Positions 8,978 to 19,100 of a stretch of DNA of 64,000 bases are shown here, in pieces (positions within the stretch are counted from its first letter, which is position 1; every line of letters starts with the position of its first letter). The stretch comes from Methanosalsum zhilinae DSM 4017 (GTDB lineage: Archaea > Halobacteriota > Methanosarcinia > Methanosarcinales > Methanosarcinaceae), in the NCBI RefSeq assembly GCF_000217995.1, contig NC_015676.1, forward strand, positions 1,032,103 to 1,096,102. Direction: 5' to 3'. A model generated the notes under the pieces. The model worked only from the letters and a program-made list of their open reading frames with translations. It was not told where the DNA came from and did no database searches. The position numbers were made by a program, and so were the translations under genes.

Positions 8978-9499
8978 TATAATCACCCCTAACCCAAATA
9001 TAAACAGTATAATACCATATTAATTTCCTAGTATTTAGAAAAATCGATTATTCAATTGATTTTGAAGAAATATTAAATAAAATAGTTGGAGAATATAGAT
9101 TATCTTATAATATTTGAGTCACGAGATTAAAAATCACCTAAATTATAAAAATTTTTAAAATTTCTGTAGATTTTGTATAAAATAGTATTTAACCTTATAA
9201 AAAAGCATAAAATCCGCTGTCTTTATCATCACGCGAAATCTGCGATTAAATGAGAGTTTCATGAAGTATAGCAAGCTGGAATATACTCCTCTATACCAGC
9301 TTACTATTTTTAATTCCCCGATCCCAATCCGCTCTTGCTTATGAGTGAAATTTTTTTATTCCCACTCGAACTATGAAATGATATTGATTATATTTAACCT
9401 AAATTGTGTATAATTTAATATACAATTTTAAATTTTAAAGTTACTATAATTTCAAATGCCACTGTAAATAAATATATAAATTCCAGAGTATTTTTCCAT
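8978..9499. promoter_or_regulatory. Divergent intergenic region between crtI and the wHTH regulator
   Basis: About 520 bp, very AT-rich, with no supported gene. It must hold the promoters of both the carotenoid operon (left) and the regulator (right). One hairpin is visible: AAGCTGG at 9273-9279 pairs with CCAGCTT at 9296-9302 and is followed by TTTTT, which could be a terminator of an unseen short RNA or a structured operator. The length is unusual for this compact genome. Confidence 0.45.
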
Positions 9500-10300
9500 A
9501 TGATGAAAAAAAATTTAATTGATATTTTATTCATGTCTGAGAAGAGAAAAAAAGTTCTTCTATTGTTAATAGAAGAACCCAAAGAAATGAAACATCTTCT
9601 CAAATCTATTAATACCACTAGACAAGCTTTGCTTCCCCAGATGAGACTATTAGAAGAACACCATCTTATAGTTCAGTGTAACGATAAATATGAACTAACT
9701 ACAGTTGGAAATTTAATAGTCAATGAAATGATTCCTTTATTAAATACTATTGAGGTATTTGATATTAATATTGACTACTGGGGAACTCGAAATCTTAAAA
9801 TCATACCAAAAAGATTTTTGAAAAGAATAAACGAATTAAAAGGATGTAAAATAATAGAACCCAGTTTGGTGAATATATTCGAGGCTAATAAGGATTTTAT
9901 TAAAAATGCTCAAAAATCCAGTTCATTATGTTTTATATTTATTTTTATGCATCCCAGTTTATTTCCACTTGCAACTCAACTTGTTAACAATGATATTGAC
10001 ATTTCAGTCATCATTAACAAAGATATGCTGCAAAAAATTGAATCTGAATTGTCTAATGAATTTAATCAACTCATTAAAACTGGGAAAATTAAGTTTTATT
10101 TGTATCAGGAAGAGATTGGAATTTTATCCTTAGCACTAAGTGACGATTGCTTAATTTTAAGATTATTCTCTAAAACTTATTTTGGTAATAACAAATTCAG
10201 TAATGAACAAGTTTTTTGTTCAACTTCACAAGCACATCAATGGGGTGAAGATCTTTTCAGTTATTACTTGAAAAGCTCAACACTGATAACTGAAATTTGA
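9500..10300 (+). CDS. Winged-helix transcriptional regulator, FilR1/DUF1724 family
   Basis: A 266-residue two-part regulator. Residues about 1-85 form an ArsR-like winged helix (SEKRKKVLLLL...TTRQALLPQMRLLEEHHLI, then a wing YELTTVGNLIV). The C-terminal half is the DUF1724 domain (PF08350), known from the methanogenesis regulator FilR1 and abundant in Methanosarcinales. The family controls genes in response to unknown signals. It is transcribed away from the carotenoid operon across a 520-bp spacer, so regulation of that operon is possible but only inferred. Codon use is AT-rich like the neighbours. ATG 9503 is an equally good start. Confidence 0.85.
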   Translation: MMKKNLIDILFMSEKRKKVLLLLIEEPKEMKHLLKSINTTRQALLPQMRLLEEHHLIVQCNDKYELTTVGNLIVNEMIPLLNTIEVFDINIDYWGTRNLKIIPKRFLKRINELKGCKIIEPSLVNIFEANKDFIKNAQKSSSLCFIFIFMHPSLFPLATQLVNNDIDISVIINKDMLQKIESELSNEFNQLIKTGKIKFYLYQEEIGILSLALSDDCLILRLFSKTYFGNNKFSNEQVFCSTSQAHQWGEDLFSYYLKSSTLITEI

Positions 10301-10340
10301 TTATGTAAACTCTCTAATGTTAGTTATTAATGATATTTGT

Positions 10341-10387
10341 CAATTGTGATCTGCAGTCGATTATCTTGATAGGTTTTCGACAGAGCC
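10341..10387. mobile_element. Right-end relic of a small inverted-repeat element
   Basis: The stretch starting CAATTGTGAT and ending TTTTCGACAGAGCC resembles bases 51776-51820 (CAATTGTGAT...TTTTCTACAGAATCC) along about 47 bases, including a shared CAGTCGAT core. It looks like a decayed terminal segment of the same element; no left end is visible before it. Confidence 0.5.
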
Positions 10388-10528
10388 GTTAAAATAATTT
10401 GCTTTTAATGGAAACATCTAAAATGTGGAATTAAAAAAAAACTGATCTTAAATTAAATGAGAGCAGGCCATCAGCTGAAATTGGATGTGACGAAATTTTC
10501 TTTATGTACCTTCTTTAATAAATAAAAA

Positions 10529-10548
10529 ATGGTAACCAATGTTACCAT
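10529..10548 (-). terminator. Intrinsic-type terminator of the beta-helix gene
   Basis: A perfect 8-bp stem (ATGGTAAC / GTTACCAT, loop CAAT) starts five bases past the stop of the reverse-strand beta-helix gene and, read on that strand, runs into TTTTTATTTATT. Confidence 0.6.
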
Positions 10549-10552
10549 CTAA

Positions 10553-12022
10553 TCATTTCTTTTGTTCTTTTCTCAGGATCATGAACATGGATATGCCAAG
10601 CAGGCCGACAATTAGAAGTAATGGACTCATTGTCGGAACTGAGAAAAGAGCTGCACAGAAGTCGTTTGGTTCACGGAGTTCACCTGTGGATGGACAGTCT
10701 GCGGGTGGACAAACATCGATCATTTCTGCTGCAAATGGATCATATTCCACATTCATTGAGATTGAGTCTCCTGAACCCGGGCCTTCGCCCGAAGGTCCAG
10801 AGCTGTCACCCCACCAGTTGCTGGTAGCAGTGACAATCTCATCGCCATTATTTATGTTGACCAGTCCCTCCTCATTGTCATAAATGTTGTTGTCCTGTAC
10901 TGTAGTGTTTTTAACCTGGAAGTTCTCTCCACCACTGACAAGTATTCCATATTTATTATTGTATAGATCATTGAATTTTAGAGTATTGTTCGTGGTAGGA
11001 CCATATGAATTGTATCTGTAATCATTGGTGATTCTGATACCTGCTGTTGAATTATAGATTTCATTGCACTCAAATACAATATTGTGGCAAAGATATGCCA
11101 GGATTCCATCAGCAGGATTTATACCCCAACTGGGACTTGTCCGGTTTTCATTGTCAAATATTGTATTTCCCTTTACAAGTGATTCACTTTCAGGATCAAC
11201 AATTCCAGGTATTGATTCGTTGTGGTTTATCTTGTAAAGTAGAAGGCCTGGACCTTTGTTTTTGTATATCTTATTATTTTCAATTGTGACATGAGTAATT
11301 CCTGCATCATGGGCTTTCGAATAAACTATTATTCCACCAACCCGATGATCACTTGATCCAATCGCTCCAGCATTCTCATTTTCATACACTTCATTACAGG
11401 AAATAGTGACCATTCCAGTGCCAGAAACAGAACCTACATTAACATAAATTCCTCTTTCTACATTATTGGAAACAAGGTTATTGAGAATGCTACCATAGGA
11501 ATAAAATGTGATTCCATCACCATCATTAGCAATAGCCTTACTGTTCTGGATAGTTCCATTTTGATCATATCGAACCCTTATACCGTCATTGGAATTATTA
11601 TGAGATACGATATTATCTATCACTACTCCCTCTGTCTTATCAGCATAAACACCGCGATTAGGTGAGCTGTGAACCTCAAAGTTCTCAACAGTAACGCCTG
11701 CGGTCTGGTCAATAAAAATTCCATATCCACTTGTAAAGCTTGATAGGTTGAGTATACTGGTAGGCACACCATTGTCATCTGTAGATCCAACCAGCTTTAG
11801 GTTGGACTTGTTTATATAAATTATCAGTTGTTCCTCATAAATTCCAGGGCCCACTTCAATAGTATCTCCAGGGTCTGCACCATCAATAGCATCCTGGATA
11901 GAGTCACCTTCTTCTACAGATATTGTAGCTGCACCTGCTGCTCCAACCATGCCAACAATAAAAGCTAGCACCAAACAAGCAACAATAAAAATATTAGTTG
12001 ATTTTTTCTTTGATCTTAACAT
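10553..12022 (-). CDS. Secreted right-handed beta-helix (NosD/pectate-lyase-like) surface protein
   Basis: A 489-residue exported protein. A basic N-terminus and hydrophobic stretch (signal peptide ending around AGA) are followed by SIQDAIDGADPGDTIEVGPGIY, the opening of NosD/PbH1 repeat proteins, then about ten parallel-beta-helix coils with recurrent N-x-I-x-x-N patterns (residues about 60-420). The C-terminus has one hydrophobic helix plus RKEQKK, a membrane anchor, after a short Cys-containing stretch. Such proteins are common in methanogen cell envelopes; ligand or enzymatic activity cannot be predicted. It is monocistronic with its own terminator. Confidence 0.8.
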   Translation of the reverse strand: MLRSKKKSTNIFIVACLVLAFIVGMVGAAGAATISVEEGDSIQDAIDGADPGDTIEVGPGIYEEQLIIYINKSNLKLVGSTDDNGVPTSILNLSSFTSGYGIFIDQTAGVTVENFEVHSSPNRGVYADKTEGVVIDNIVSHNNSNDGIRVRYDQNGTIQNSKAIANDGDGITFYSYGSILNNLVSNNVERGIYVNVGSVSGTGMVTISCNEVYENENAGAIGSSDHRVGGIIVYSKAHDAGITHVTIENNKIYKNKGPGLLLYKINHNESIPGIVDPESESLVKGNTIFDNENRTSPSWGINPADGILAYLCHNIVFECNEIYNSTAGIRITNDYRYNSYGPTTNNTLKFNDLYNNKYGILVSGGENFQVKNTTVQDNNIYDNEEGLVNINNGDEIVTATSNWWGDSSGPSGEGPGSGDSISMNVEYDPFAAEMIDVCPPADCPSTGELREPNDFCAALFSVPTMSPLLLIVGLLGISMFMILRKEQKK

Positions 12023-12351
12023 TTTACCCCCACCTCAAGATATTTTTATATGGGATGCAATATTTTGCAATGATAACTATTTTGATAATTTTAGATAAAA
12101 AAGTAAGAAACTAAGTTACAGGATCATGTCTTTTTTTGGCCTTACATACTCCCATGATTAAAGTTTGTGATCTTTTTCTACCTTTGAACTCTATCATTTG
12201 TAAATAATCAATTCAAGTAAAATACAGTACATCCCTACATTCAAGACTCTGATGGAAACATTTTTGTGATTTTGCTCTTATTTACATCGTCCATAATCTC
12301 GACTGAGTCCTCTAAGGCTCTTTCCAGTGTAAAGATTTATTGCAGGCTGAT
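12023..12351. other. Spacer with a possible decayed IS605-type end
   Basis: About 330 bp without a gene. ACTCCCATGATTAAAG followed by a T-rich stretch near 12150-12175 resembles the CTCCC...CTAAAG palindromic end of IS200/IS605 elements in a heavily worn form. The promoter of the beta-helix gene must be at its left end. Confidence 0.3.
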
Positions 12352-13059
12352 TCATTCACCATAGATGAGTTCCATATTCGGTTGCTCCGTACCAAAATAG
12401 TGGGCCCATACGAAAGCGTGCTGGAATAACGCAATCACCAATGCCAGATGTGACCCCAGTAGTAAAGCGATACTCCAAAGGCCAAAAAAAGCGAAGGTGT
12501 ACATGGCATTTGGTGTCCAGCTAAACGCTCCTTCGGTTACAAGCGGCATATTTCGATAGCTTTGTCGAAAATGATCTCCTCCGACTGCACGTTTGAATCC
12601 GAAATACTTCTTTACTGACCAGCCAGTGTACAATGCCGGGACTAGCAACATAAGTCCTATGGCTAGTTGAATCCATCGAGGCAAAGCAAGTGTCAATGGA
12701 CTGGCCATGCCCGCCGCGATAACGACAAAAGGACGAGCAATCAACATCGGAGAAAAAAGGATGGAATGGACTGTGAGGTCATACCTTCCGAACAATTGTG
12801 TGAAGAAACCCCATCCCAGTTGCCCACGAAAAACTACCCACACATAGAACTGGTGGAAGATAGTTAGTCCAACAGCGGCCCAGAACCAGCCAGCTTCGCT
12901 AATTCCAAGCCAGGACCCTTCATTTAGGACTGGAGCAGCGAGGGCCCACGCAATGGTGGTGAGGATGACAGCTGCCGTTAAATGAAGAAGCTGACCTCGA
13001 AACAGAAATCGAAGTGATCGAGCCTCGGAGATAATTAGCGCATCATGGCTATTGGACAT
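12352..13059 (-). CDS. Phospholipid/isoprenylcysteine methyltransferase-like membrane protein
   Basis: A 235-residue protein with about six hydrophobic helices. Near residue 160-190 it has GGDHFRQSYRNMPLVTEGAF, resembling the conserved C-terminal region of PEMT/ICMT-type membrane methyltransferases, which methylate lipid head groups or prenylcysteines with SAM. The exact substrate is unknown. Base composition is clearly higher in G+C (about half) than its neighbours and codon use differs, pointing to recent horizontal acquisition, possibly bacterial. No operon partner; the neighbours are a decayed spacer and a toxin-antitoxin pair, consistent with an accessory locus. Confidence 0.55.
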   Translation of the reverse strand: MSNSHDALIISEARSLRFLFRGQLLHLTAAVILTTIAWALAAPVLNEGSWLGISEAGWFWAAVGLTIFHQFYVWVVFRGQLGWGFFTQLFGRYDLTVHSILFSPMLIARPFVVIAAGMASPLTLALPRWIQLAIGLMLLVPALYTGWSVKKYFGFKRAVGGDHFRQSYRNMPLVTEGAFSWTPNAMYTFAFFGLWSIALLLGSHLALVIALFQHAFVWAHYFGTEQPNMELIYGE

Positions 13060-13279
13060 ATTAACAAAATAGGTGGCTTGCTACTAAAAAATTGTTCTAA
13101 GATTCAGGTTATACTATTGCTTGAATACTGAACGATTATAATCAGTACTGTATCTTTTAGGGTTCGATCAAAACCCATAAAAACAAGGTGCAGAACATGA
13201 ATGTATACTTTAAAATGAATAAAGAACTCTCATTTTCAATCAATAATTATTTATCTAAATATATCGTACTTTTTTACTA

Positions 13280-13459
13280 ATGGCTTCAAACAAGAATTCA
13301 TATAAGGATTCAGGAAAGTGCAATCTTAATAACGTAGATTTAGATTCAGCTCCATTAAGTTCAGAAACCAAAGAGCGTATAAAAGAAGCTAGGGAAGACC
13401 TTAAAAGTGGTAATGTATGTACTCTCAAGCAACTCAAAAATGAACTTGGATTGGAATGA
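13280..13459 (+). CDS. Small antitoxin-like protein (RelB-type partner)
   Basis: A 59-residue, charged, mostly helical protein starting ATG 13280 and ending TGA 13457. Its C-terminal half (TKERIKEAREDLKSGNV...LKQLKNELGLE) resembles short RelB/Phd-type antitoxin tails. The next gene starts inside its stop region (4-bp ATGA overlap) and encodes a RelE-fold toxin, the standard antitoxin-first order. It would bind and neutralise that toxin and may repress the operon. The family assignment rests mainly on context. Confidence 0.65.
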   Translation: MASNKNSYKDSGKCNLNNVDLDSAPLSSETKERIKEAREDLKSGNVCTLKQLKNELGLE

Positions 13460-13746
13460 ATTATGAAGGACTTTTTACTAATGCATTCAAAAAAGATTTG
13501 AAAGCAATTAAGAAAAAACATCCCGACAATTTAAACAAAATTGTAGATTCAATAGAAAATAAAATATTGAATACCCCTTTTTCTGAAGATGTTAAACAAT
13601 TAACATGCTTTAACTATTATAGGTTCAGGGTTGGAAAATATAGAATTATATTTGATTTTGAAGATGATAATAAACTTCTTTTTTTAGCTGTTGATATAAG
13701 GTCATCAATATATGAAAAGTTAAGAGAACGTTTCAATAAGTGCTGA
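13456..13746 (+). CDS. RelE/ParE-superfamily toxin
   Basis: A 96-residue protein with the RelE-type layout: an N-terminal helix pair (FKKDLKAIKKKHPDNLNKIVDSI), then YRFRVGKYRIIFDFEDD, the central strands with the conserved R-x-R-V-G-x-Y-R-I core, and a final strand VDIRSSIYEKL. RelE toxins cleave mRNA at the ribosome; ParE toxins attack gyrase, and the sequence does not decide between them. It overlaps the antitoxin gene by four bases. The module sits between a likely transferred gene and a possible IS605-type end, typical of a mobile accessory locus. Confidence 0.8.
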   Translation: MNYEGLFTNAFKKDLKAIKKKHPDNLNKIVDSIENKILNTPFSEDVKQLTCFNYYRFRVGKYRIIFDFEDDNKLLFLAVDIRSSIYEKLRERFNKC

Positions 13747-13767
13747 AAGTCATAGACATTATCTGAC

Positions 13768-13800
13768 TACTCCCACGGCTAAAGTTGTAGGGTTCTTTTG
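13768..13800. mobile_element. Possible IS200/IS605-type palindromic end (relic)
   Basis: ACTCCCACGGCTAAAG then GTTGTAGGGTTCTTTTG follows the toxin gene. CTCCCACGGCTAAAG-x-GGGTTC is the layout of IS605/TnpB-element right ends, here with mismatches in the stem. No transposase gene remains. Confidence 0.4.
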
Positions 13801-13851
13801 AACCTGAAGAATCTTAACCTTTAACAGAGTTAAGTATTTGTTGATTCCCTC

Positions 13852-14079
13852 TTATTTTTTGACCCATTCTCCATCTTCATTCTTTTGATACTTTTCCTTC
13901 ACAGCAGACCAAGCTACACTATGCGCAACTTCTTCTTGAGATTTGTCTCCCCTGCGTTTTTCTGGATCATCATACTGATTCCATGCATTATTAAATGCTT
14001 TCATGTATATTTCTTGAGCATTTTTCGGGAGATTATTTCTTACACTTGCTGGTAGATCGCTTAATTTGTCATATGGCAT
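13852..14079 (-). CDS. ChaB family protein
   Basis: A 75-residue protein beginning MPYDKLSDLPASVRNNLP, with AQEIYMKAFNNAWNQY, EEVAHSVAWSAVKEKY and a C-terminal W-V-K-K. This is the whole ChaB family pattern (PF06150), a small protein first named for cation-transport regulation in E. coli, though its true function is unclear. In archaea and phages it is often accessory. The ATG at 14079 has GGGG upstream and gives the family N-terminus; longer readings would run into the preceding exonuclease gene. It lies about 45 bp after that gene and may be cotranscribed. Confidence 0.85.
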   Translation of the reverse strand: MPYDKLSDLPASVRNNLPKNAQEIYMKAFNNAWNQYDDPEKRRGDKSQEEVAHSVAWSAVKEKYQKNEDGEWVKK

Positions 14080-14125
14080 GATTTTGTTTCCCCATTTTGG
14101 CTTGCTTATATAGAAAAAATGAAAT

Positions 14126-14653
14126 CTAAAGATTATCACTGGACTTGCTGCTCATAATTTTATAACAATAAAGAGTTGCTCTAGTATCCTCCATTGAGTC
14201 ATGAAGATTTTCAAGATGAGGATAACCATAATATTCTGCACATGTGCACAATTTTTGCCATTTATTGTTCTGGTAGTATTCACTCCACTCTCCACAAATA
14301 TCGGCAAATTCCAGCATCACATCATAAACTGTCATTTCTGGGATAGTAATTCCTGAGCTATGTAGGAATTTTAGATCATAATTAATTATATTATATCCCA
14401 CAACAGTATCTGATTTTCGGAGAATATCTTCAATTTTTGGCTTATGGAAACAAATACTTTTCTTATCCTGAACCATTGGCGGAGATATGCCGTGTATTTT
14501 TTGTGCTTCTGGCCACACTTTTTTGGTTAACGGTTTAAAGTAATCATAAAACAATATATCTCCTAAATCATCGATAATTGCTAACTGTAAAATCTCATCA
14601 GTTGAATGAAGTCCAGTAGTTTCAACATCAAGACATATCACCCCATTGCCCAT
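14126..14653 (-). CDS. DEDDh 3'-5' exonuclease (DnaQ-like)
   Basis: A 175-residue exonuclease with all acidic residues of the DEDDh class: LDVETTG (Asp9, Glu11), NYDLKFL (Asp93), and HDSMEDTRAT (His151, Asp156). IHGIS in the first third is another typical motif. It would degrade single-stranded DNA or RNA ends with two metal ions; stand-alone members act in repair, proofreading or RNA processing. The length fits a single catalytic domain with nothing fused. It is followed closely by chaB on the same strand. Confidence 0.88.
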   Translation of the reverse strand: MGNGVICLDVETTGLHSTDEILQLAIIDDLGDILFYDYFKPLTKKVWPEAQKIHGISPPMVQDKKSICFHKPKIEDILRKSDTVVGYNIINYDLKFLHSSGITIPEMTVYDVMLEFADICGEWSEYYQNNKWQKLCTCAEYYGYPHLENLHDSMEDTRATLYCYKIMSSKSSDNL

Positions 14654-14883
14654 ATTTTTTCCTCTTAAGTATAATCTATTTTATACACATAATATAATAC
14701 TATGTATATAAAGCTCTATATGAATCATTAAAGTTTTTTTTATAATCAAGATACAGGTAATTACAATAATTAATTATTTTTGAGGTTCGTTGAATGATTA
14801 TCCTTTTTTTGAGCACTATTCAAGCATGCATGATCAATGGGAACAATGGTATTCCTTAATATTGATAATTCAACCCTGTGATT

Positions 14884-15723
14884 TTATTTTAAAATTGCAA
14901 TTTCAGTTTCAGTAATTCTATTTGATTCTTTTTCAGGAAATATTTCATTTTTTATTCGCCTATAACAATTTTCAGCTATCGTAGTATTACCCTGAATTTC
15001 AATTATATCAAAACCAAACAATGATGCAAAACTATCAATATTTTCTTCAAAATTTGGTTCATAATTTAACCCTGTGTTTATTTTAGCTAACACATCTATC
15101 CCCATTTTCTTAAAAAACAATTTTTTAGTTTTATCTTTTTTCATTGTTCTTTCAAGATCTCCAAACAAAATATCCCAATTTGAAGCCCACATGGGTGTAA
15201 AGAAAATAGCTTTTGGATACTGCTTAAGTATCTGGTAATACTCATCATCACCTCCAAGAGCAAGTGAAACACAATCGGTTACTTTTGATGATTTGGTATT
15301 GTCATAATTTTCCAGAATCCGAATGACTGTATCAGTTTCATCAAAATCTGAGTTGATGTCTCTGAATGCTTTTCCACAGGAACCATAAAATAATAATATA
15401 CCTTTAGCATACTTAGAATATTTTTTGATAATGCTATAAGTTTCAGATTTCAGTTTATTTGGGCATGAATGAAGATGTTTTGGTTGAATCACTATTACAA
15501 CAGTAAGAGTATCTATGTTGTAGCCATGATTCACAAACTTTGATTTGAACATATCCTCATCAGCAATTTCAGGAGTTATATCAGTACTTCTGAATTTTTC
15601 TACCAAATCTGAAATCTCTCCGTTATCTATTATTATAGTTCTCTCAATGCTGGTATCATCTGACAAGATATGAACAATCTCATCTTCTAAAATTTTACAT
15701 CCAATTAAAAATAAAAACGTCAT
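14884..15723 (-). CDS. DUF1638 family protein
   Basis: A 279-residue soluble protein of the DUF1638 family (PF07796), common in methanogens and other corrinoid-using anaerobes. It shows the family features GCKILEDEI at the start, LLFYGSCGKAF in the middle and FTPMWASNWD near residue 175. Genes of this family often occur near methylamine methyltransferase or corrinoid-activation genes, but no such gene is adjacent here. The function is unknown, although the Cys residues (GC near the start, GSCG) suggest metal or corrinoid contact; this is inference. Confidence 0.75.
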   Translation of the reverse strand: MTFLFLIGCKILEDEIVHILSDDTSIERTIIIDNGEISDLVEKFRSTDITPEIADEDMFKSKFVNHGYNIDTLTVVIVIQPKHLHSCPNKLKSETYSIIKKYSKYAKGILLFYGSCGKAFRDINSDFDETDTVIRILENYDNTKSSKVTDCVSLALGGDDEYYQILKQYPKAIFFTPMWASNWDILFGDLERTMKKDKTKKLFFKKMGIDVLAKINTGLNYEPNFEENIDSFASLFGFDIIEIQGNTTIAENCYRRIKNEIFPEKESNRITETEIAILK

Positions 15724-16155
15724 AAAACCTCCCTTAATAGTATAAATTATTGAAAGAAATCAGGGATGCAGATTAAAAGTTCCTTCTTTGGATCCTTAAC
15801 CTCACAGATCACAAATCTGTAGTTTATCCTTGGAAACTGGTTTCCTGGTAAATTTTTGGCTCCAAATGATTTTACCATGGAAAATATTCCTTAGCAGCAT
15901 TCGATTTCTTACTATACAGCAGATAGTTCATAATCTATCCTGGCTTAAAGAATACAGATAACAACGTTTAAAATAAATCATTCAGATTATAGACATTACC
16001 ACGCAGGCTACTTTATTTTAATTTTTAATCAGTTATTTAAACTGGTTATTTCACCAATTTCCTGCAAAGTCTCTTAATAATAATTAATGTCATTTAAGAA
16101 TTTAATCAATTAAAAATAAAATGGAGACTAAAAAACTCTCCAAAAAATAATATAT
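15724..16155. other. Spacer between DUF1638 and the CobN-like operon
   Basis: About 430 bp without a supported gene. It contains a short hairpin (ACAGAT 15804-15809 / ATCTGT 15815-15820) and, at its right end, the terminator of the reverse-strand CobN-like operon (listed separately). Confidence 0.5.
16110..16141 (-). terminator. Probable terminator of the CobN-like operon
   Basis: GGAGA (16123-16127) and TCTCC (16137-16141) form a short stem just past the stop of the reverse-strand operon; on that strand it is followed by ATTTTATTTTTA. Confidence 0.45.
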
Positions 16156-19100
16156 TCAAATTTTTCTCCTAAATCCAACATAAATGGCGATTACAGCCAT
16201 CAGAACAATTATTGCCCCTATGATTTCAGAACTCGAAAATGAAGGAGCAAATCCAGAATCTGCTTTATCTTCTGCGGATCTTGTTTCCATTTCATACCCC
16301 TCTACATAATCCGAAGACGGTGCTTGAGGCTGCTCACCCTCAGTTCCATACCCAATATCCTTTACAATAGTGTGGTTAGTCTGACTATGATCTCTGATTG
16401 TTGGTGTAGCCAGGTCAGAACTGCTACTACTGGATCTTCTACTGGTTTCTCCGATATCTGCAGAAGATGGTTCTCTGTGAGTTGCTTCCTGCATAATTCG
16501 TTGGTATTCTGATGCAAGATCATCCGAAACTACACCAGGAACTGACATGAGACCCTGTACATATGAATCAAGGGATGGATTTCCACAGGTATGGTGACAG
16601 CATGTAACACCATTGTTAACCACAGATTCAACATACTCTTTAACAAGCTGGTTTAAGATCTCTGAATCCGCATTCCAGTATTCTTTTCGGGCAGTTTCGA
16701 GCATTCTACCTGTCATAGATTGATAAGCATGGGGATTTGCATCTTTGAAAAATTCATTTACACCAAGATCATATTTGTCTTCAACGTATATGTCATATAT
16801 CTCATTCCAATCAGAATCTGAAATAAGATCAGGTGTAACCACATTCCAGCCCCACATATGCTCTGTGAACTTCATAAATTCACGTGCACCAGCATAATCA
16901 TGTTCCATCATACCCTCAACCCATTGCGGATTGAAATATCTGGCACGCAACTCTGTTCTCATAGATTCCCTTAAGGTTGCAATACGCAGATCATTTGGAT
17001 TCTGTAATTCTGCAATATACATCTCTGGATTACTACCTGTAACTGATCTTACAGCAAGACCAAGTCCACCAAGATAGGAGAACACATCATCATTGTCAAA
17101 GTGACCATACAAGTTAGAACTTCGACTGTGAATTGCAGAATCTACGTTCATTAAATTAAGTCTAAGAATTGATTCATAGCTGTCACCCCAAATCTCTTTT
17201 CCATATATATTTGACATTTTGCTGATAAAAAGATCAGCAAGTTCGTTTTCGTTATCCCAGGTATCACTAGCATCTATAGCTTCTGAAAGTCCTGTGCCAT
17301 AAGATCCGGGAGCTTCACTAAATATACGTGCCTTTGACAGGTACTCAGCATCGGCTGGATCAAAGCCAGCATCAAGAAGTGCCTGTTCTATTTCAAGTGA
17401 ATGAGCACGTACATAATTGTTTTCTGCGGATTCATTAAGAGCAGCTACCATCCTTATAGCCTCATCGATCATTTCTAACTGGTATGGATAAGAATCACGA
17501 TACAGGCCTGAAGGCATGACGGTTACATCAATTCTGGGATGAGTCATATCTTCTAGTGGTATTACTTCAAAACCAGCAAGTCTGCCCCACTGCCTAACAG
17601 GTTCTACACCCAGTAAAGCATGTATCTGTGCCTCCATCAGGCCTTGATGTCTCATCGTTTCAACTGACCAGAGAATAAAGCCAACATTTCGTGGATATTC
17701 TCCATGTTTGGCCTTATAATCATTTAACATGTCTTCAGCTAGAGCTGCTCCAAGTGCAGAGGTCTCCGGATCGGGAATGGCCCTCTGATCGAAACTGTAG
17801 AAGTTCTTTCCAGTAGGTATAGCTGCTGGATTTCTAATAGGGTCATTGCCAGGACCCGGGGAGATATATTCTCCATTGAGTGCTCTTAGAGTATTAGTTA
17901 TCTCCTGTGTTGCAAGTTTGAGATTTTCAGCATATGTGTTGCCTAAATCCAGATTATCAGTAATGCTCTGATCAACAGTTCCAATCACTTTTTGCTGTGC
18001 ATCGTCGACTGATGTAAAATTGAGTAGCGTTTCATTCAACATAGCATCGGCATACACGTGTGCTTGGTTTTCTCTATCTTCACTGCATGTTATATTTGAA
18101 TCCACGTGATACTCAATATTAGATATGAAATCATTACCAAGCATTGCTTTGACTGTTGTCACAAGACGCATATCCTCAGGAGGGGTACCGAATATATGAA
18201 GACCCATTGGCATTAAGGAGTAACCAATACGGTGTAAATAATCATGTAATTCTCCTTTGGCAAAACTTTCAAACTCAGAATTATCCATGTTCCTAAGCTC
18301 ATCAACAGAAACACCAAGATCAGTATCAAAACCAAGAATTTCATAGTACTCAGTTACGGTCTCACGATATGAATCAGCAAGAGCTGTGTTGTTTGCTGCG
18401 ACTGCATCTTCATAGGAATGAACCCTATCATGTATTGTAGCAAGATCGCCATAGAATCCTGCATTTGATACTGGTGGTATCAAATGGTCGATTATCACTG
18501 CATTACCACGTCTTTTGGATTGAGTACCCTCACCTACATTATCAACTATATAAGGATATATTACAGGAGTATTTGCAACCATAATCGAGGGATAGTCATA
18601 TTTCCAAAGACCGGTTTCCTTACCAGGTAGCCATTCCTGAGTTCCATGTGTACCAAAATGAATTATTGCATCTGCCTCAAACACGTTGTTTATCCAGAAG
18701 TATGTAGCAAGATACTGATGTGTAGGGGGTATTGACTTGTCGTGATACAATATTGATTTATCTGAGTGCCAGCCTCGCATTGGCTGGGGAACTAATATAA
18801 CATTTCCAAATTCTGTAATTGGTATAACAAATGAATCTTCATAGACCATGAGTTCGCCTGGTGCTTCACCCCACGTAGCTTCAACTTCTGCTCTTACAGA
18901 TTCAGGTAGTTCATTATACCAAACAAGATAATCGTTTTTGGGAACCAGAACAACGCTCCCTTCACTCACTACCTTCTCCAGTTCACCCGGAGCCCAATTA
19001 CCCACGTTCCTGTTTGCTTTAAGCATCTCTATAAGCTCACTGCCATTTGGAATAGGCTCAGAAACTGTGTAGCTGTTTAACTGCATATTCTCAAGTAGTA

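Noticed and set aside
10529-10548. Regulatory palindrome between the regulator and beta-helix genes
   Set aside because: Its position right after the beta-helix stop and the following T-tract on that strand make a terminator the simpler reading.
15804-15820. Riboswitch upstream of the CobN-like operon
   Set aside because: The hairpin lies downstream of that reverse-strand operon and is too small; no cobalamin-riboswitch features were seen upstream at 22517-22986 either.
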